Of a stretch of DNA of 53,481 nucleotides, positions 1 through 8,671 are shown one piece after another. The translations under genes and the position numbers were made by a program. The stretch is from Flavobacterium anhuiense (GTDB lineage: Bacteria > Bacteroidota > Bacteroidia > Flavobacteriales > Flavobacteriaceae): NCBI RefSeq assembly GCF_004151235.1, contig NZ_JUIV01000025.1, positions 1-53,481 on the forward strand. The letters are read 5' to 3'. The notes beneath the pieces were generated by a model that was given only the letters and a program-made list of their open reading frames with translations, searched no databases and was not told the DNA's origin. How positions within the stretch are numbered: position 1 is the stretch's first letter; each line of letters begins with the position of its first letter.

Positions 1-27
1 CATGTGGGAGAGTATGTCGTCGCCTTT
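1..27 (+). rRNA. rrf: 3' end of 5S rRNA (partial)
   Basis: The window opens with GTGGGAGAGTATGTCGTCGC, which matches the conserved 3' end of bacterial 5S rRNA (the helix ending in GTCGTCGCC). It is followed at once by a strong terminator, as expected at the end of an rRNA operon. The rest of the operon lies to the left, outside the window. The exact mature 3' end is uncertain by a few bases. Confidence 0.8.
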
Positions 28-33
28 CTTTTG

Positions 34-70
34 AAAACCCCGTTTCGTTGGAAACGGGGTTTTCTGTTTT
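34..70 (+). terminator. Rho-independent terminator of the rRNA operon
   Basis: A perfect 13-bp stem (34-46 with 51-63, GC-rich core CCCCG/CGGGG) with a GTTG loop is followed by a T-rich tract. It directly follows the 5S rRNA end. Confidence 0.9.
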
Positions 71-349
71 TATATGGTTTTGGAATGCTAAACTTAAACG
101 GAAGTATAAAATCTAGTAAAAATCACTATTTATAGTGATTTAAAAGAACAAGAATAGGAGTACTTTTGTATTAAATTGTCATGTAAACGAGGTGTATCAA
201 ACTATATTTTTGGAGAATTAAATTGATGTTATCATGCAATTTTAATTTGATTAAAATCAGATTCTTATTACTTGCTCGAATAATTAGTATAAGCATTGGG
301 GAGCTTTACTTTTGTTCGAGCTTAGTAATATAGTTTAGTCAGATATAAT
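71..349. other. Intergenic region with two inverted repeats, no gene seen
   Basis: This AT-rich gap separates the rRNA terminator from the convergent response regulator gene. It contains a perfect 10-bp inverted repeat (120-129 with 132-141), a TACTTTTG box at 161-168 that fits the Bacteroidetes -7 consensus but has no gene behind it, and an imperfect inverted repeat (266-280 with 315-330) that could end the minus-strand transcript. No coding region is supported. Confidence 0.5.
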
Positions 350-991
350 TTAATCAACTAAACCATTTTCGACTGCGTATTTTACAAGACCCGCCGTATT
401 TTTAGCATTTAGTTTAGACAATAAATTACGGCGGTGCGTATTTACGGTATTTAAACTAATAAACGTTTTTTCGGCAATTTCTGCCGTATTATACTCATGT
501 GCAATCAGCACCAGAATTTCTTTTTCTCTCGAACTGAGTTCGGTTAAATTTGAAACCTGTTTTTCAATTCGAGAACTATTCGAAAGGTGCTTTTCTTCCA
601 ACTCTTCCGCAAAATAATTTTCTCCCGAAGCAATTGTATTAATAGCCTTTAAAAGCTCTACTTTTTCAGCATTTTTCAACAAATATCCATTCACCCCAAT
701 TCGAATTAGTCTCGAAATAACCATCACATTGCTGTGTGTGCTTACAATCAATATTTTGACATTTGGATACTGTTTTTTGAGGATTTTACTCAATTCAATT
801 CCGTCCATTTCAGGCATGCTGATATCCAAGATAATAAAATCAACAATTCCCTTTTTAACGATTTCGAGCGCTTCAATTCCGTTTACCGCTTTGTCAATAA
901 CGGTAATATTAGGTTCCTGTTCCAAAAGAGCAATAATTCCCTGAAGAAACATCGTATGATCGTCGGCAATAAGTAAGTTAACTGGGTTCAT
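350..991 (-). CDS. NarL/LuxR-family response regulator
   Basis: This is a 213-aa two-component response regulator, a DNA-binding transcription factor in the cytoplasm. The receiver domain spans about residues 4-120, with acidic residues D10/D11, phospho-acceptor D56 in LDIS and the conserved lysine K106 in LLK. A LuxR-type helix-turn-helix occupies about 150-213 (LSSREKEIL and the recognition part ISLNTVNTHRRNLLSKL). It lies 12 nt downstream of the histidine kinase gene on the same strand, so the two are almost certainly a co-transcribed cognate pair. The target genes cannot be read from the sequence; the neighbouring PepSY-like gene is a possible but unproven target. Confidence 0.93.
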   Translation of the reverse strand: MNPVNLLIADDHTMFLQGIIALLEQEPNITVIDKAVNGIEALEIVKKGIVDFIILDISMPEMDGIELSKILKKQYPNVKILIVSTHSNVMVISRLIRIGVNGYLLKNAEKVELLKAINTIASGENYFAEELEEKHLSNSSRIEKQVSNLTELSSREKEILVLIAHEYNTAEIAEKTFISLNTVNTHRRNLLSKLNAKNTAGLVKYAVENGLVD

Positions 992-1003
992 TCAACAAAT
1001 ATA

Positions 1004-3196
1004 TTAGTTGCTTTTCAATTCATCAAGCTGATTTTTCAAATCAATTCCTTTAATTTTCGGTTTAATTTTCGGTTCTGCAATCGGAATTTCTATATTAAAA
1101 ATAGAACCTCTTTTTAGTTTCGAATCAATTGCAAAAGAGCCATTTAGTTTTTTGATGCGGTTCTCGAGATTAATAAAACCAATTCCTTTAGAATAGTTTT
1201 TCGTTTCAAAACCAATTCCATTATCTTCAAACATAACATTAAATATATTTTCAATATAGTTCAGCTGGATTTCCACTTCCGAAGCCTTTGCATGTTTAAT
1301 CGTATTCGTTAAAAGTTCCTGGATAATTTTGAAAACCTCAATCTGAATATTTTCATCCAGTTCATTAATTTCTTTCTTCGGAAATGGAATATACGAAATC
1401 TTGATTTTGCTTGCTTCACTGATATTTTTCAAATACGATTCGAGAACTTCTAAAAAATTATTCTGGCTGAATTTCTTTGGAAGAAGTGTATGTGATAAAT
1501 TTCGAACCTGCTGATACGTTTCATCCAATTGAAGACTGATTCTTTGAATAGTAGAAAAATCAGAAGCATTCAAATGATTGACTTGTAGTTTTATAGCAGC
1601 TAAATTTCCGCCAATACTATCGTGCAATTCCTGCGAAATTCGCTTTCTTTCCTTGTCTTGTCCGCTTATCGAAGCTTTTATCAGTTCTAATTCCTGTTCT
1701 TTTAGAATGCCATCAATTTTTTGTGAACTGATTTCTGCTTGTTTGATATTAAGTAAACGCTGAACTTTAAATCGTTTATAATACTGAAACAAAAGGCCCA
1801 TTATCGGAATAAGTAAAACCAGAAAAGCAATAACGGTAAACCATCGCATTTTTTTCTGCTGATTGATTTCTAAAGCCTTCAATTGCTGATCTTTCTTTAA
1901 AAGAGCAATTTCATTTCTTTTTTTGTTCGATGAATTCTGAAACGCCAGAATTGTATTTTCGTTATTTTTCTTCGAAATTTCCTCTTGCAGAATCATGTTT
2001 TTTATGGCCTCTTCCTGATTGGCAAGCGTCAGTTTTCTAGCTTCGTTTTCAAACTTTAAAGTTTCGATTTCTTTTTGTTTTTGTGCCGTTTTGTATTTGA
2101 CTTCTAACTCATTAATCTCTTTTATTTTCTGAAGATTATTGATAGAATCTTTTATGTGTGTCGATTTTTCAAAAAATGAATAAGCACTTTTATAATCGTC
2201 CTGAAGAATAGCGATTTTTCTCAATTCATCATAAATATAACTCTGATTTTGAAGTAGACCAAAATGAACAGATTTCTTAAGCGCTTCAGAAAATATCAGT
2301 TTAGCTTCGTTGTATTTTTTCAAAGAAATATAAGTATCTCCAATACTGCTGCGGGAAACAATAGACAGTTGGTTTAGTTCGCTTTTATCAGCAATAGCAA
2401 GTGCTTCCTGAAACATTTTTAAAGCTTCCTGAGATTTATTTTGCAGTTGATAATTCTCTCCGAGACCTAGTAAAACAATAACTCGTCCCTGATTATTATT
2501 GGTTTTTTCGCAGAGTACTTTTCCTTTTTTATAAAAAATATTGGCATTGTCGTAATCTTTCAGCTTCGAATAAATGTCTCCAATATTGATATAACTTCCT
2601 AAGATAATTTCGTTGTCATCTTTATATTCCAAACATTGTTTGAACAATTCCAGTGCATTGTCATAATCGCCCAATTCACTGTATGTTTGTGCCAAACCGT
2701 GCGTGTGGGTATAATAAAGATTTGTTTCGTTGTATTTTTGAGAAGCTTCAATACCTTTTAAGTGCCATTTTTTACTTTCATTCAGCAAACCTCTTTTTTT
2801 ATAATTGATGGCCAGCAAATTATAGCCAAGTGAAAAAAGCCTGCTTTTTAATGAATCGTTTACAGCAGTATTAAATTTTAGAGCCTGGTGAGTATAATAA
2901 ATAGAAGAATCTATAATGGCTCTTTTATTGAAATAATAAGCCAGAAGCAGATTAGTTCTTGCAAGAGCTCTATTGTCCGCAGTCCCTGATTTTAGAATAG
3001 AATGTGCTTTTTTGTAAGCCTTTTTCTCTTCGCCTTTATTGTACAAATCATAAAGGGCCAGTGTATTTTTATCCTCTTTAATTTTTAGAGGATTTCTGGA
3101 AACAAAATTCTTCTTTTTCGTTTCAATCTGAGCTTGCAGACCAAACGATAAAAAGATGAAAATCAATAAATATAATCTTCCTGACCAGATCGCCAT
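1004..3196 (-). CDS. TPR-containing sensor histidine kinase (HisKA_3 type)
   Basis: This is a 730-aa membrane sensor kinase. An N-terminal signal segment (about 1-22, ending LQAQ) leads into a periplasmic part with several TPR-like helical repeats (about 60-350). A coiled-coil stretch (about 350-448) and one transmembrane helix (about 451-471) follow. The cytoplasmic part has the HisKA_3 dimerisation/phosphoacceptor motif with H525 in ELHDSIGG, and a HATPase_c domain with N-box ELLTNTIKHA (627-636), EDNGIGF (657-663) and KGIGF (670-674). This architecture is common in Bacteroidetes NarL-type systems. It would phosphorylate the regulator encoded 12 nt downstream. The signal sensed is unknown; the TPRs suggest protein or peptide binding. 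Confidence 0.93.
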   Translation of the reverse strand: MAIWSGRLYLLIFIFLSFGLQAQIETKKKNFVSRNPLKIKEDKNTLALYDLYNKGEEKKAYKKAHSILKSGTADNRALARTNLLLAYYFNKRAIIDSSIYYTHQALKFNTAVNDSLKSRLFSLGYNLLAINYKKRGLLNESKKWHLKGIEASQKYNETNLYYTHTHGLAQTYSELGDYDNALELFKQCLEYKDDNEIILGSYINIGDIYSKLKDYDNANIFYKKGKVLCEKTNNNQGRVIVLLGLGENYQLQNKSQEALKMFQEALAIADKSELNQLSIVSRSSIGDTYISLKKYNEAKLIFSEALKKSVHFGLLQNQSYIYDELRKIAILQDDYKSAYSFFEKSTHIKDSINNLQKIKEINELEVKYKTAQKQKEIETLKFENEARKLTLANQEEAIKNMILQEEISKKNNENTILAFQNSSNKKRNEIALLKKDQQLKALEINQQKKMRWFTVIAFLVLLIPIMGLLFQYYKRFKVQRLLNIKQAEISSQKIDGILKEQELELIKASISGQDKERKRISQELHDSIGGNLAAIKLQVNHLNASDFSTIQRISLQLDETYQQVRNLSHTLLPKKFSQNNFLEVLESYLKNISEASKIKISYIPFPKKEINELDENIQIEVFKIIQELLTNTIKHAKASEVEIQLNYIENIFNVMFEDNGIGFETKNYSKGIGFINLENRIKKLNGSFAIDSKLKRGSIFNIEIPIAEPKIKPKIKGIDLKNQLDELKSN

Positions 3197-3486
3197 ACGC
3201 TTTTGGTTTGTATCCTAAATAAAAAATAGAATAGTTTTTAAAGTCTTGTAAACTTGGGATTTAAGAAGCCAATTAATTCTTGGCTTGGAGGTAAAAGTAC
3301 TACAAAACAATCAAAATAATATTTCTAAAAATAAAATTATTAAGCAAAGTTGTGATATTAACCGTTTTTAAAACCTTTGGTAATCAGATTTTTAAGTGTG
3401 ATTAAAACTCTAAAACTTTCTTAAAATCATTTGAATGCATTTTTGGTTGTAGTAAATTAGTGAGACTACATTTAAAAAATCAAATT

Positions 3487-3933
3487 ATGAATACGAAGAT
3501 ATTTTTAGCCATAGCATTGTTTATTATAACAATCTCGGCCAGCGCGCAGAAGAAAATCGAAGTAACCGAATTGCCAAAACCGGCACAGGAATTTCTAAAG
3601 AAGCATTTTAACCATACTTCGGTAGAAAAAGCTCAAAAAGATCCTGAACATGGAGAAAAAGGTTATGAAGTAAAACTGAAAGACGGAACAGAGGTGGAGT
3701 TCTGGAAAGACGGTTCGTACCGTGAAGTTGATGGCGAAGATAACCCAATTCCAACCGATTTTATTCCAGATAATATTAAGGCTTATGTAGCCAAAAATCA
3801 TCCGAACGAAAAAATAACGCACATCGACTATGGACACAAAGATCTCGATGTCGATCTGACTAATAAAATTGATTTAGAGTTTACCAAAGAAGGTAAAATT
3901 CTAAAAGACAAAAAGAACAATGTTCAAAAATAA
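3487..3933 (+). CDS. Secreted PepSY-like protein (DUF2874-type)
   Basis: I place the start at 3487 because the protein then begins with a clean signal peptide (MNTKIFLAIALFIITISASAQ); the upstream in-frame ATG at 3460 would add nine residues in front of it. The 148-aa product has two similar units, each resembling the PepSY-like/DUF2874 fold: helix LPKPAQEFLKKHF then a strand pair with EVEFWKDGSYREVDG, and again FIPDNIKAYVAKNHP then LDVDLTNKIDLEFTKEGKIL. Such proteins are periplasmic, small and of unclear biochemical role; related PepSY domains inhibit proteases. It is transcribed away from the two-component genes, which often flank such proteins, so it may be regulated by them. Confidence 0.8.
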   Translation: MNTKIFLAIALFIITISASAQKKIEVTELPKPAQEFLKKHFNHTSVEKAQKDPEHGEKGYEVKLKDGTEVEFWKDGSYREVDGEDNPIPTDFIPDNIKAYVAKNHPNEKITHIDYGHKDLDVDLTNKIDLEFTKEGKILKDKKNNVQK

Positions 3934-3951
3934 AGGATCAGGACAGAAATT

Positions 3952-3999
3952 AATATTCCTAACCAACTGCTATTTATAAGACGGTTGGTTGGGAATATT
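3952..3999 (+). terminator. Inverted repeat after the PepSY-like gene, probable terminator
   Basis: A 16-bp stem with one G-T-type mismatch (3952-3967 with 3984-3999) lies 18 nt after the stop codon. The T tract after it is short (TTTTGTCT), so terminator function is likely but not certain. Confidence 0.6.
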
Positions 4000-4073
4000 T
4001 TGTCTAATCTCAGTTTTTCTAAAGAACATCTTGAGGGAAAATAGCTTATATTTACATCTTTATTTTTTATTTC

Positions 4074-5102
4074 ATGGAAGAAAATAAACATGTAACGATT
4101 TATGACATTGCCGAGAGACTTAATCTGGCAACATCTACTATTTCACGAGCTTTAAAAGATCATCACACGATAAGTGATAAGACGATTAAGAAAGTGAAAA
4201 AAACTGCTGAAGAAATGGGTTTTGTCCCAAATACTTTAGCAGCAGGTTTACGTGGCAACAAAACTAGGACAATTGGTGTTTTGATTCCTACCGTTACACA
4301 GCCCTTTTTGTCTTCTTTAATTAGCGGAATCGAAATCACAGCTCAAAAATCGGATTATACGGTAATCATTATGCAGTCGCATGATTCGTATGAAGAAGAA
4401 GTGAATATGGCGAAATCTTTGTACTCAAATCGCGTAAGCGGCGTAATTTGTTCTCTAGCGATGGAAACTAGAGATACGGCTCATTTTCATCAGTTTTCCA
4501 ACAATAATATTCCGTTGGTTTTTGTCGACAGGGTTCCAAAAGGTTATAATACTTTCAGGGTAGTAATTGACAATTATACAGCAGGTTACAAAGCAACCAA
4601 ACATCTCATTGAACAAGGTTGTATTCGTATTGCACATTTTACAGCTGGTTCTGAATTAGGGAATCTGTATAACGAAAGAAAAAGAGGTTATATAGAAGCC
4701 TTAAAAGATCATAATATCGAAATTGAGGAAGAACTGATTATCAATCTAAATTCTGTTACTTACGAAGACGGTGTTAAAGCTAGTAATGCTTTATTCGATT
4801 TAAAGCCACTTCCAGACGGATTGTTTGCGCCAGGAGATATTTTGGCTGTAAGCGCTGTTCAAACTGCTAAAAAACGCGGTATTAAAGTACCCGAAGAATT
4901 CAAAGTTATTGGTTTTAATAATGATCCAATTTCGCAGATTATAGATCCGAATTTATCGACTATTACGCATCCAGCTGAAAAAATGGGAAAGGCGGCGGCT
5001 GAAATTATCATTAAAAATTTAAAATCGTCTAAAAATGACGATGCTAAAGAAATCACTTTTTTAAATACAGAAGTACTCGCAAGAGAATCTACTCAGAAAT
5101 AA
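4074..5102 (+). CDS. LacI-family transcriptional regulator of the xylan locus
   Basis: This 342-aa protein has an N-terminal LacI helix-turn-helix (VTIYDIAERLNLATSTISRAL, residues 7-27) and hinge, then a periplasmic-binding-protein-like sensor domain (about 60-340; VGVLIP-type start at TIGVLIPTVTQPF). Its full length fits the family. It heads the glucuronoxylan locus. I infer that it represses the GH67 and symporter operons by binding the four ACAA-Y-CG-R-TTGT sites described separately, since LacI operators typically have a central CG. The inducer is probably a xylo- or glucurono-oligosaccharide or uronate, which cannot be fixed from sequence. A terminator follows, so it is transcribed on its own. 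Confidence 0.9.
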   Translation: MEENKHVTIYDIAERLNLATSTISRALKDHHTISDKTIKKVKKTAEEMGFVPNTLAAGLRGNKTRTIGVLIPTVTQPFLSSLISGIEITAQKSDYTVIIMQSHDSYEEEVNMAKSLYSNRVSGVICSLAMETRDTAHFHQFSNNNIPLVFVDRVPKGYNTFRVVIDNYTAGYKATKHLIEQGCIRIAHFTAGSELGNLYNERKRGYIEALKDHNIEIEEELIINLNSVTYEDGVKASNALFDLKPLPDGLFAPGDILAVSAVQTAKKRGIKVPEEFKVIGFNNDPISQIIDPNLSTITHPAEKMGKAAAEIIIKNLKSSKNDDAKEITFLNTEVLARESTQK

Positions 5103-5130
5103 AGCTAAAAAATTTTTTAACATACCATAG

Positions 5131-5165
5131 AGCAGGATAGTTTTTATAATTATCCTGCTTTTATT
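5131..5165 (+). terminator. Rho-independent terminator after lacI-type gene
   Basis: A 9-bp stem AGCAGGATA/TATCCTGCT (5131-5139 with 5151-5159) is followed by a T-rich tract. Confidence 0.85.
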
Positions 5166-5228
5166 TGTTATATAAATTATTTTTTTAGAAAAAAAAGTAG
5201 CTAAAATTTTTTTCTTACATAACAATCC

Positions 5229-5250
5229 TATATTTTTACGCAACCGATTG
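5229..5250 (+). promoter_or_regulatory. Promoter-like box with LacI-type operator upstream of GH67
   Basis: A TATATTTT box (5229-5236, compare Bacteroidetes -7 TAnnTTTG) is followed after TACG by the operator core CAACCGATTG (5241-5250). The same arrangement occurs at 11094-11115 in front of the symporter gene. The operator position just downstream of the box fits repression. Confidence 0.65.
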
Positions 5251-5367
5251 CAATTGTTGTTTTATTTCGAATAATATATTTTTTGAATTAAAATTTTATC
5301 AAATGCTCTAAACAAGAAATAAAATATTGTTGTTTAAAAAAAGATTTTAAAAGAATAAAATTAACCA

Positions 5368-7521
5368 ATGACTTTACTAAGATTTGTTTTTCTGTTTTTT
5401 CTGATTTCCTTTTCAGCTTCAGCACAAAAGGATTATAAACTTTGGCTTCAGTATAATGCCGTTACCAATTCTGGAATGGCTTCAGAATACAAAAACAATA
5501 TTAAAGGAATCGCAATATTAGGAAATTCTGAAACCATAAAAATTGCTGAAAAAGAACTGAAAACGGCATTTTTGACCATGTTGGGAAATATTCCTGAAAT
5601 TAAATCAGAAGTAAAAGGAGAGAATAATATTATTGTAGGTTCACAGTCAAATTTAAATGCAGAAATTAAAAATGAACTGCAGTCTGATTTTGATAAAATA
5701 AATAATGAAGGTTTTATCATAAGATCTTTTTCCCTTAAGAATAAAAGACAAATTGTTATTACGGGAAAAAATGATGTTGCCGTTTTATACGGAGTTTTTA
5801 ATTTCTTGAGAATACTGCAGACGAATAAATCGATTAAAAACTTAAATATTGCTGATTCTCCTAAGACCAATATCAGAATCCTAAATCACTGGGATAATCT
5901 GGATAGAACTATCGAACGTGGTTACGCTGGATTTTCTCTTTGGAACTGGCAGAAATTGCCTGATTTTATCGATCAGCGCTATATTGATTATGCCAGAGCG
6001 AATGCTTCAATCGGAATTAACGGTACGGTTTTAACGAATGTAAATGCAAACGCTTTAATTCTTACTCCGCAATATTTAGAGAAAGTAGAAGCTTTGGCCA
6101 ATGTTTTCAGGCCTTATGGAATAAAAGTGTATTTAACTGCAAGATTTTCGGCGCCTATTGAAATTGGGAAGCTAAAGACTGCCGATCCAAAAGATCCTGA
6201 AGTGATGAATTGGTGGAAAAACAAGTCGGCAGAAATTTATAAGCGAATTCCAGATTTTGGCGGATTTTTGGTAAAAGCCAATTCAGAAGGTCAACCAGGG
6301 CCTCAAAATTACGGAAGAGATCATGTCGATGGAGCTAATATGCTGGCCGATGCTGTTGCGCCTTTTGGCGGAGTAGTTATGTGGAGAGCATTTGTCTATT
6401 CTGAACATGACGCGAACGATCGTGCCAAACAGGCTTATGCTGAATTTCAGCCTTACGATGGAAAATTCAGGGAAAATGTAATTGTTCAGGTCAAAAACGG
6501 AGCCATCGATTTTCAACCACGAGAACCATTTCATCCATTATTTGGAGCAATGCCAAAAACGCCTTTAATGATGGAATTTCAAATTACACAGGAATATTTA
6601 GGTTTCAGCACGCATTTGGTTTTCCTTCCTAAATTATTTCAGGAAGTTCTGGAATCCGATACTTATCAAAAAGGAAAAGGTTCAACCATCGCCAAAGTGA
6701 TTGACGGCACTTTATATCAAAATAAACTAACAGGGATCGCAGGCGTTGCTAATATTGGAAACGACTTAAACTGGACAGGACATCCGTTTGCACAGGCCAA
6801 TTGGTACGGTTTCGGAAGACTGGCGTGGAATCCGTATCTGGATTCAGAAACCATTGCCGACGAATGGTTAAGAAGTACTTTTTCTAATGATGAAAACTTC
6901 ATCAAACCAGTAAAAAATGTCATGATAGAATCTCGTGAAGCCGTTGTCAATTATATGACACCACTTGGTCTGCATCATATCATGGACACGGGACATCATT
7001 ATGGGCCAGGACCGTGGGTTTCCAATTTATCAAGACCAGAATGGAATCCGACCTATTATCATAAAGCAGATAAAAACGGGATTGGTTTTGACAGATCGAA
7101 ATCGGGAACCAATGCCGTTTCGCAATACGCACCAGAAGTCGCAAATCTCTTTGATAACTTAGAAACCTGTCCTGAAAAAGACCTTTTGTGGTTTCATCAT
7201 GTTTCGTGGGATTATAAACTAAAAAATGGTCAAACGCTTTGGAATGGTCTGGCGCTAAAATATCAGGAAGGCGTAAATCAGGTCAAAGAGATGCAGGAGA
7301 TTTGGAAGAAAACGGAAAAATATATCGACAGCGAACGTTTTAAAGAAGTCGAAATGTTATTGGAAATTCAGTATAAAGAAGCAAAATGGTGGCGCGATGC
7401 TTGTTTGCTGTATTTTCAGCAATTTTCAGGAAAAGAACTTCCTCCTAGTGTAGAAAAACCAACGCAGACTTTAGAGCATTTCAAATCATTAAAATTCCCT
7501 TTTGCACCGGGGAATGGATAA
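5368..7521 (+). CDS. aguA: GH67 alpha-glucuronidase, secreted
   Basis: This 717-aa enzyme removes (4-O-methyl-)glucuronic acid from the non-reducing end of glucuronoxylo-oligosaccharides. A signal peptide (residues 1-20, ending SASAQ) indicates export to the periplasm. The three catalytic acids of GH67 are visible with the right spacing: E307 in KANSEGQPG (general acid), D381 in GAIDFQPREP and E409 in FQITQEYLG. The length agrees with the family (about 700 aa). It is preceded by a LacI-type operator and followed by genes for uronate catabolism (SDR, mannonate dehydratase) and GH10 xylanase, matching its role. Confidence 0.96.
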   Translation: MTLLRFVFLFFLISFSASAQKDYKLWLQYNAVTNSGMASEYKNNIKGIAILGNSETIKIAEKELKTAFLTMLGNIPEIKSEVKGENNIIVGSQSNLNAEIKNELQSDFDKINNEGFIIRSFSLKNKRQIVITGKNDVAVLYGVFNFLRILQTNKSIKNLNIADSPKTNIRILNHWDNLDRTIERGYAGFSLWNWQKLPDFIDQRYIDYARANASIGINGTVLTNVNANALILTPQYLEKVEALANVFRPYGIKVYLTARFSAPIEIGKLKTADPKDPEVMNWWKNKSAEIYKRIPDFGGFLVKANSEGQPGPQNYGRDHVDGANMLADAVAPFGGVVMWRAFVYSEHDANDRAKQAYAEFQPYDGKFRENVIVQVKNGAIDFQPREPFHPLFGAMPKTPLMMEFQITQEYLGFSTHLVFLPKLFQEVLESDTYQKGKGSTIAKVIDGTLYQNKLTGIAGVANIGNDLNWTGHPFAQANWYGFGRLAWNPYLDSETIADEWLRSTFSNDENFIKPVKNVMIESREAVVNYMTPLGLHHIMDTGHHYGPGPWVSNLSRPEWNPTYYHKADKNGIGFDRSKSGTNAVSQYAPEVANLFDNLETCPEKDLLWFHHVSWDYKLKNGQTLWNGLALKYQEGVNQVKEMQEIWKKTEKYIDSERFKEVEMLLEIQYKEAKWWRDACLLYFQQFSGKELPPSVEKPTQTLEHFKSLKFPFAPGNG

Positions 7522-7533
7522 ATAAATAATTGT

Positions 7534-7661
7534 AACGCGGATGATACGGATTCGCTATAGCGAAGACACGGAAAAAAGACGGATTTTTTCCATTTAAAAT
7601 AAGAATAAAAAATCCGTATATATCAGCGTTTTCGCTATAGCGAATCCGTGTCATCAGCGTT
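7534..7661. repeat. Palindromic intergenic repeat between GH67 and SDR genes
   Basis: Two 31-nt arms (7534-7564 and 7631-7661) form an inverted repeat with two mismatches. Each arm contains the 14-bp palindrome TTCGCTATAGCGAA. This looks like a small non-coding mobile or REP-like element inserted in the operon; transcribed, it would fold into a long hairpin. Confidence 0.8.
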
Positions 7662-7683
7662 CAAAAAATGTATAATAAAAATT

Positions 7684-8421
7684 ATGAGCAAAAAAACGGC
7701 AATTGTAACCGGAGGAAATTCGGGATTAGGTTTTGCAACCGCAAAAAAACTTTGTGACAACGGAATCACAACTTATATAATCGGAAGATCAAAAGAAAAA
7801 ACAGAAGAAGCCTGCAAAGAAATTGGTGAAAATGCTGTTCCTGTCATCTTTGATCTAAATAATCTAGCCGGAATTCCCGAAATGATCGCAAGTATTACGA
7901 AGAATGGGCCAGTAGATATTTTGGTTAACAATGCAGGCATCAATATGAAAAAAGAAATTCCAGATGTAACTGACGAAGATTTTCTTTCGATAATTCATAC
8001 CAATTTATTGAGCGTTTTTGCTGTGAGCAGGGAAGTGATAAAAAACATGAAAGAAAATGGAGGAGGAAGCATCATCAATATAAGTTCTATGGCATCACAA
8101 TACGGAATCCCAAAAGTTATTGCGTATTCGTCAAGCAAAGGCGCAATCGAAGCCATGACTCGTGCTATGGCAGTTGAATTGGCACAGTTTGGTATTCGTG
8201 CGAATTGTATTGCTCCAGGATTCATTAAAACCAAAATGTCTTCGACGGCACTTGACAACGATCCAGAAAGAAAAAATAAAGTATTAGGAAGAACACCAAT
8301 GGGGTATTTAGGAGAACCATCAGATATTGCAGACGCGGTATATTATTTCGCTTTAAGCGAATCAAAATATACTACTGGTACAGTATTGCCAGTTGATGGT
8401 GGAAATAGTATTGGTTTTTAA
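7684..8421 (+). CDS. SDR oxidoreductase, probable D-mannonate/fructuronate oxidoreductase
   Basis: I start at 7684 (MSKKTAIVTGG) because an upstream in-frame ATG at 7648 lies inside the palindromic repeat and would add a non-family extension. The 245-aa protein is a classical short-chain dehydrogenase: TGGNSGLG cofactor loop, NNAG, catalytic Ser in NISSM, YSSSK (Tyr/Lys) and PGFIKTKM. The family alone (close to KduD-like and gluconate 5-dehydrogenase-like enzymes) does not fix the substrate. Its place between alpha-glucuronidase and mannonate dehydratase makes reduction of D-fructuronate to D-mannonate, the UxuB step, the most likely role. The canonical long-chain UxuB is absent from the window. 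Confidence 0.85.
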   Translation: MSKKTAIVTGGNSGLGFATAKKLCDNGITTYIIGRSKEKTEEACKEIGENAVPVIFDLNNLAGIPEMIASITKNGPVDILVNNAGINMKKEIPDVTDEDFLSIIHTNLLSVFAVSREVIKNMKENGGGSIINISSMASQYGIPKVIAYSSSKGAIEAMTRAMAVELAQFGIRANCIAPGFIKTKMSSTALDNDPERKNKVLGRTPMGYLGEPSDIADAVYYFALSESKYTTGTVLPVDGGNSIGF

Positions 8422-8435
8422 TTGTGAAAATGTCA

Positions 8436-8657
8436 CAAAGGCGCTAAGGCCTAAAGGTTTTCTTTAGAGTTTTTCTATCATTAAGGTATTAAGAAAATTA
8501 AGCAAAACTTTGAACTCAATCGTTATGATAAAAAGGAAATTAAGGCGTGACTTTATGGACTTAAACCTAAAGAAAAAAGGATAATTAAAGGCTTAGCTTT
8601 ATGAACTTAATACCTTAATGGTAGAAAAAAAACTTTGTGCCTTAGCGCCTTAGTGGC
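8436..8657. repeat. Palindromic repeat element (MITE-like)
   Basis: The gap between the SDR and uxuA genes is an imperfect long inverted repeat. The left arm (8436-8495: AAAGGCGCTAAGGC ... CATTAAGGTATTAAG) is mirrored by the right arm (about 8605-8657: CTTAATACCTTAATG ... GCCTTAGCGCCTTA). It has no coding potential of its own. The arrangement is typical of a miniature non-autonomous element. Confidence 0.7.
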
Positions 8658-8671
8658 AAAAAAAAAGAAGT

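Noticed and set aside
161..168. TACTTTTG promoter-like box on the plus strand
   Set aside because: No plus-strand gene follows and no -33 TTG is at the right distance.
7648..7683. N-terminal extension of the SDR gene
   Set aside because: The extra codons lie in or next to the palindromic repeat; family members begin at MSKKTAIVTGG.
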